Positions 63,486 to 64,000 of a stretch of 64,000 nt of DNA are shown piece by piece. The stretch spans positions 126,124 through 190,123 of the forward strand of contig NZ_PTXN01000004.1 in NCBI RefSeq assembly GCF_012726345.1, written 5' to 3'. Both the position numbers and the translations under genes were made by a program. This DNA comes from Marinomonas sp. UCMA 3892. Its GTDB lineage: Bacteria > Pseudomonadota > Gammaproteobacteria > Pseudomonadales > Marinomonadaceae. The notes beneath the pieces were generated by a model, which was not told the DNA's origin, did no database searches, and worked only from the letters and a program-made list of their open reading frames with translations. The stretch's first letter is position 1. Every line of letters begins with the position of its first letter.

Positions 63486-64000
63486 TTAAACCGCTGCCGC
63501 GCCGCTGACTATCTCAGAAATTTCCTGAGTAATCGCTGCTTGACGAGCCTTGTTGTACACCAACTGCAATTCATCAATGATATCGCCGGCGTTGTCTGTT
63601 GCGTTTTTCATCGCAAGCATACGAGCTGCTTGTTCACACGCAATATTCTCAACCACTGACTGATATACTTGAGATTCAATATAGCGAACCAATAATTCGT
63701 CCAAAATTTCAACGGCTTCAGGTTCATAAATGTAATCCCAGTGGTGCTTTAACTCTGTATTCTCTTCCGCTTTTAAAGGCAAAAGTTGCTCAACCGTCGG
63801 GTTTTGAGTCATGGTATTCACGAACTCATTTGAAACCACATAAAGACGATCAATGCGACCTTCGTCAAATGCGTCTAGCATCACTTTAACACTACCGACT
63901 AGGTCGTCAGCTTTTGGTGCATCACCTAAGCCTGTGTGTGCTGCTGTTACATTTCCGCCGTAGTTACGAAAGAATGAAACGGCTTTACTACCGATTGCAC
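63486..64000 (-). CDS. atpG: ATP synthase gamma subunit, 5' part outside the window
   Basis: The C-terminal part of the F1 rotor subunit. The frame stays open to the window edge and reads [15 protein letters not shown] before the rest, so the true start lies beyond 64000. The C-terminal helix [20 protein letters not shown] and [21 protein letters not shown] (written in part) are diagnostic. Gene order atpG-atpD-atpC is the standard one. Confidence 0.96.
   Translation of the reverse strand, partial: AIGSKAVSFFRNYGGNVTAAHTGLGDAPKADDLVGSVKVMLDAFDEGRIDRLYVVSNEFVNTMTQNPTVEQLLPLKAEENTELKHHWDYIYEPEAVEILDELLVRYIESQVYQSVVENIACEQAARMLAMKNATDNAGDIIDELQLVYNKARQAAITQEISEIVSGAAAV

Overview
The window comes from a gammaproteobacterial chromosome of fairly low GC content. 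The atp operon end, the pst-phoU operon with long PstA and PstC, the many TRAP and TTT solute uptake genes, the split putA and the csdA-csdE-tcdA set together suggest a marine Oceanospirillales member, most likely Marinomonas or a close relative. That placement is an inference from gene content and not a database result. No rRNA, tRNA, CRISPR array, insertion sequence or prophage gene was seen.

Layout. (1) 1-7334, minus strand: a truncated free methionine-R-sulfoxide reductase, then pstS-pstC-pstA-pstB-phoU (transcribed right to left) with two Pho-box-like sites and an internal hairpin after pstS. (2) 7477-11777, plus strand: sensor kinase, NtrC-type regulator and a type I periplasmic binding protein. 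A pair of dyads and a well-formed sigma-54 promoter follow, then a succinate-semialdehyde-type dehydrogenase, an iron alcohol dehydrogenase and an NCS2-like permease. (3) 16525-19419: TRAP DctQ-DctM plus a quinone oxidoreductase. (4) 19647-24552: AraC regulator, PutA lacking both the N-terminal DNA-binding domain and the C-terminal domain, and a separate gene that encodes the C-terminal domain. (5) 24622-30755: solute-binding protein, TctE-like kinase and TctD-like regulator, divergent from tctCBA. (6) 30853-37835: three close paralogues of a lipoprotein TRAP solute-binding protein, with a MocR regulator, class II aldolase and DHDPS-family lyase between the first and second. (7) 38076-48927: oxidoreductase, small proteins, a palindromic repeat, uvrD, an aromatic/aspartate aminotransferase, a DsbA-like protein, PAP2 phosphatase, EptA-like transferase and an unusual MocR-type protein. 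(8) 49083-60662: csdA-csdE, then about 9 kb of accessory genes (LysE exporter, LysR, Dpp-type peptide ABC operon with an M14 peptidase), then tcdA. (9) 60773-64000: TrmB-family regulator and atpC, atpD, atpG (partial).

How the genes work together. The window is dominated by nutrient capture and its regulation. Two units have the form binding protein plus sensor kinase plus response regulator next to the genes they probably control, which suggests periplasmic binding proteins used as sensors. The first has a visible target promoter of the sigma-54 class with candidate enhancer sites. The single TRAP membrane pair and the three orphan TRAP binding proteins probably belong together. Proline degradation uses a PutA whose channel-closing C-terminal domain is a separate polypeptide. 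The csdA-csdE and tcdA genes, functional partners in making cyclic t6A in tRNA, are separated by an accessory peptide-uptake block.
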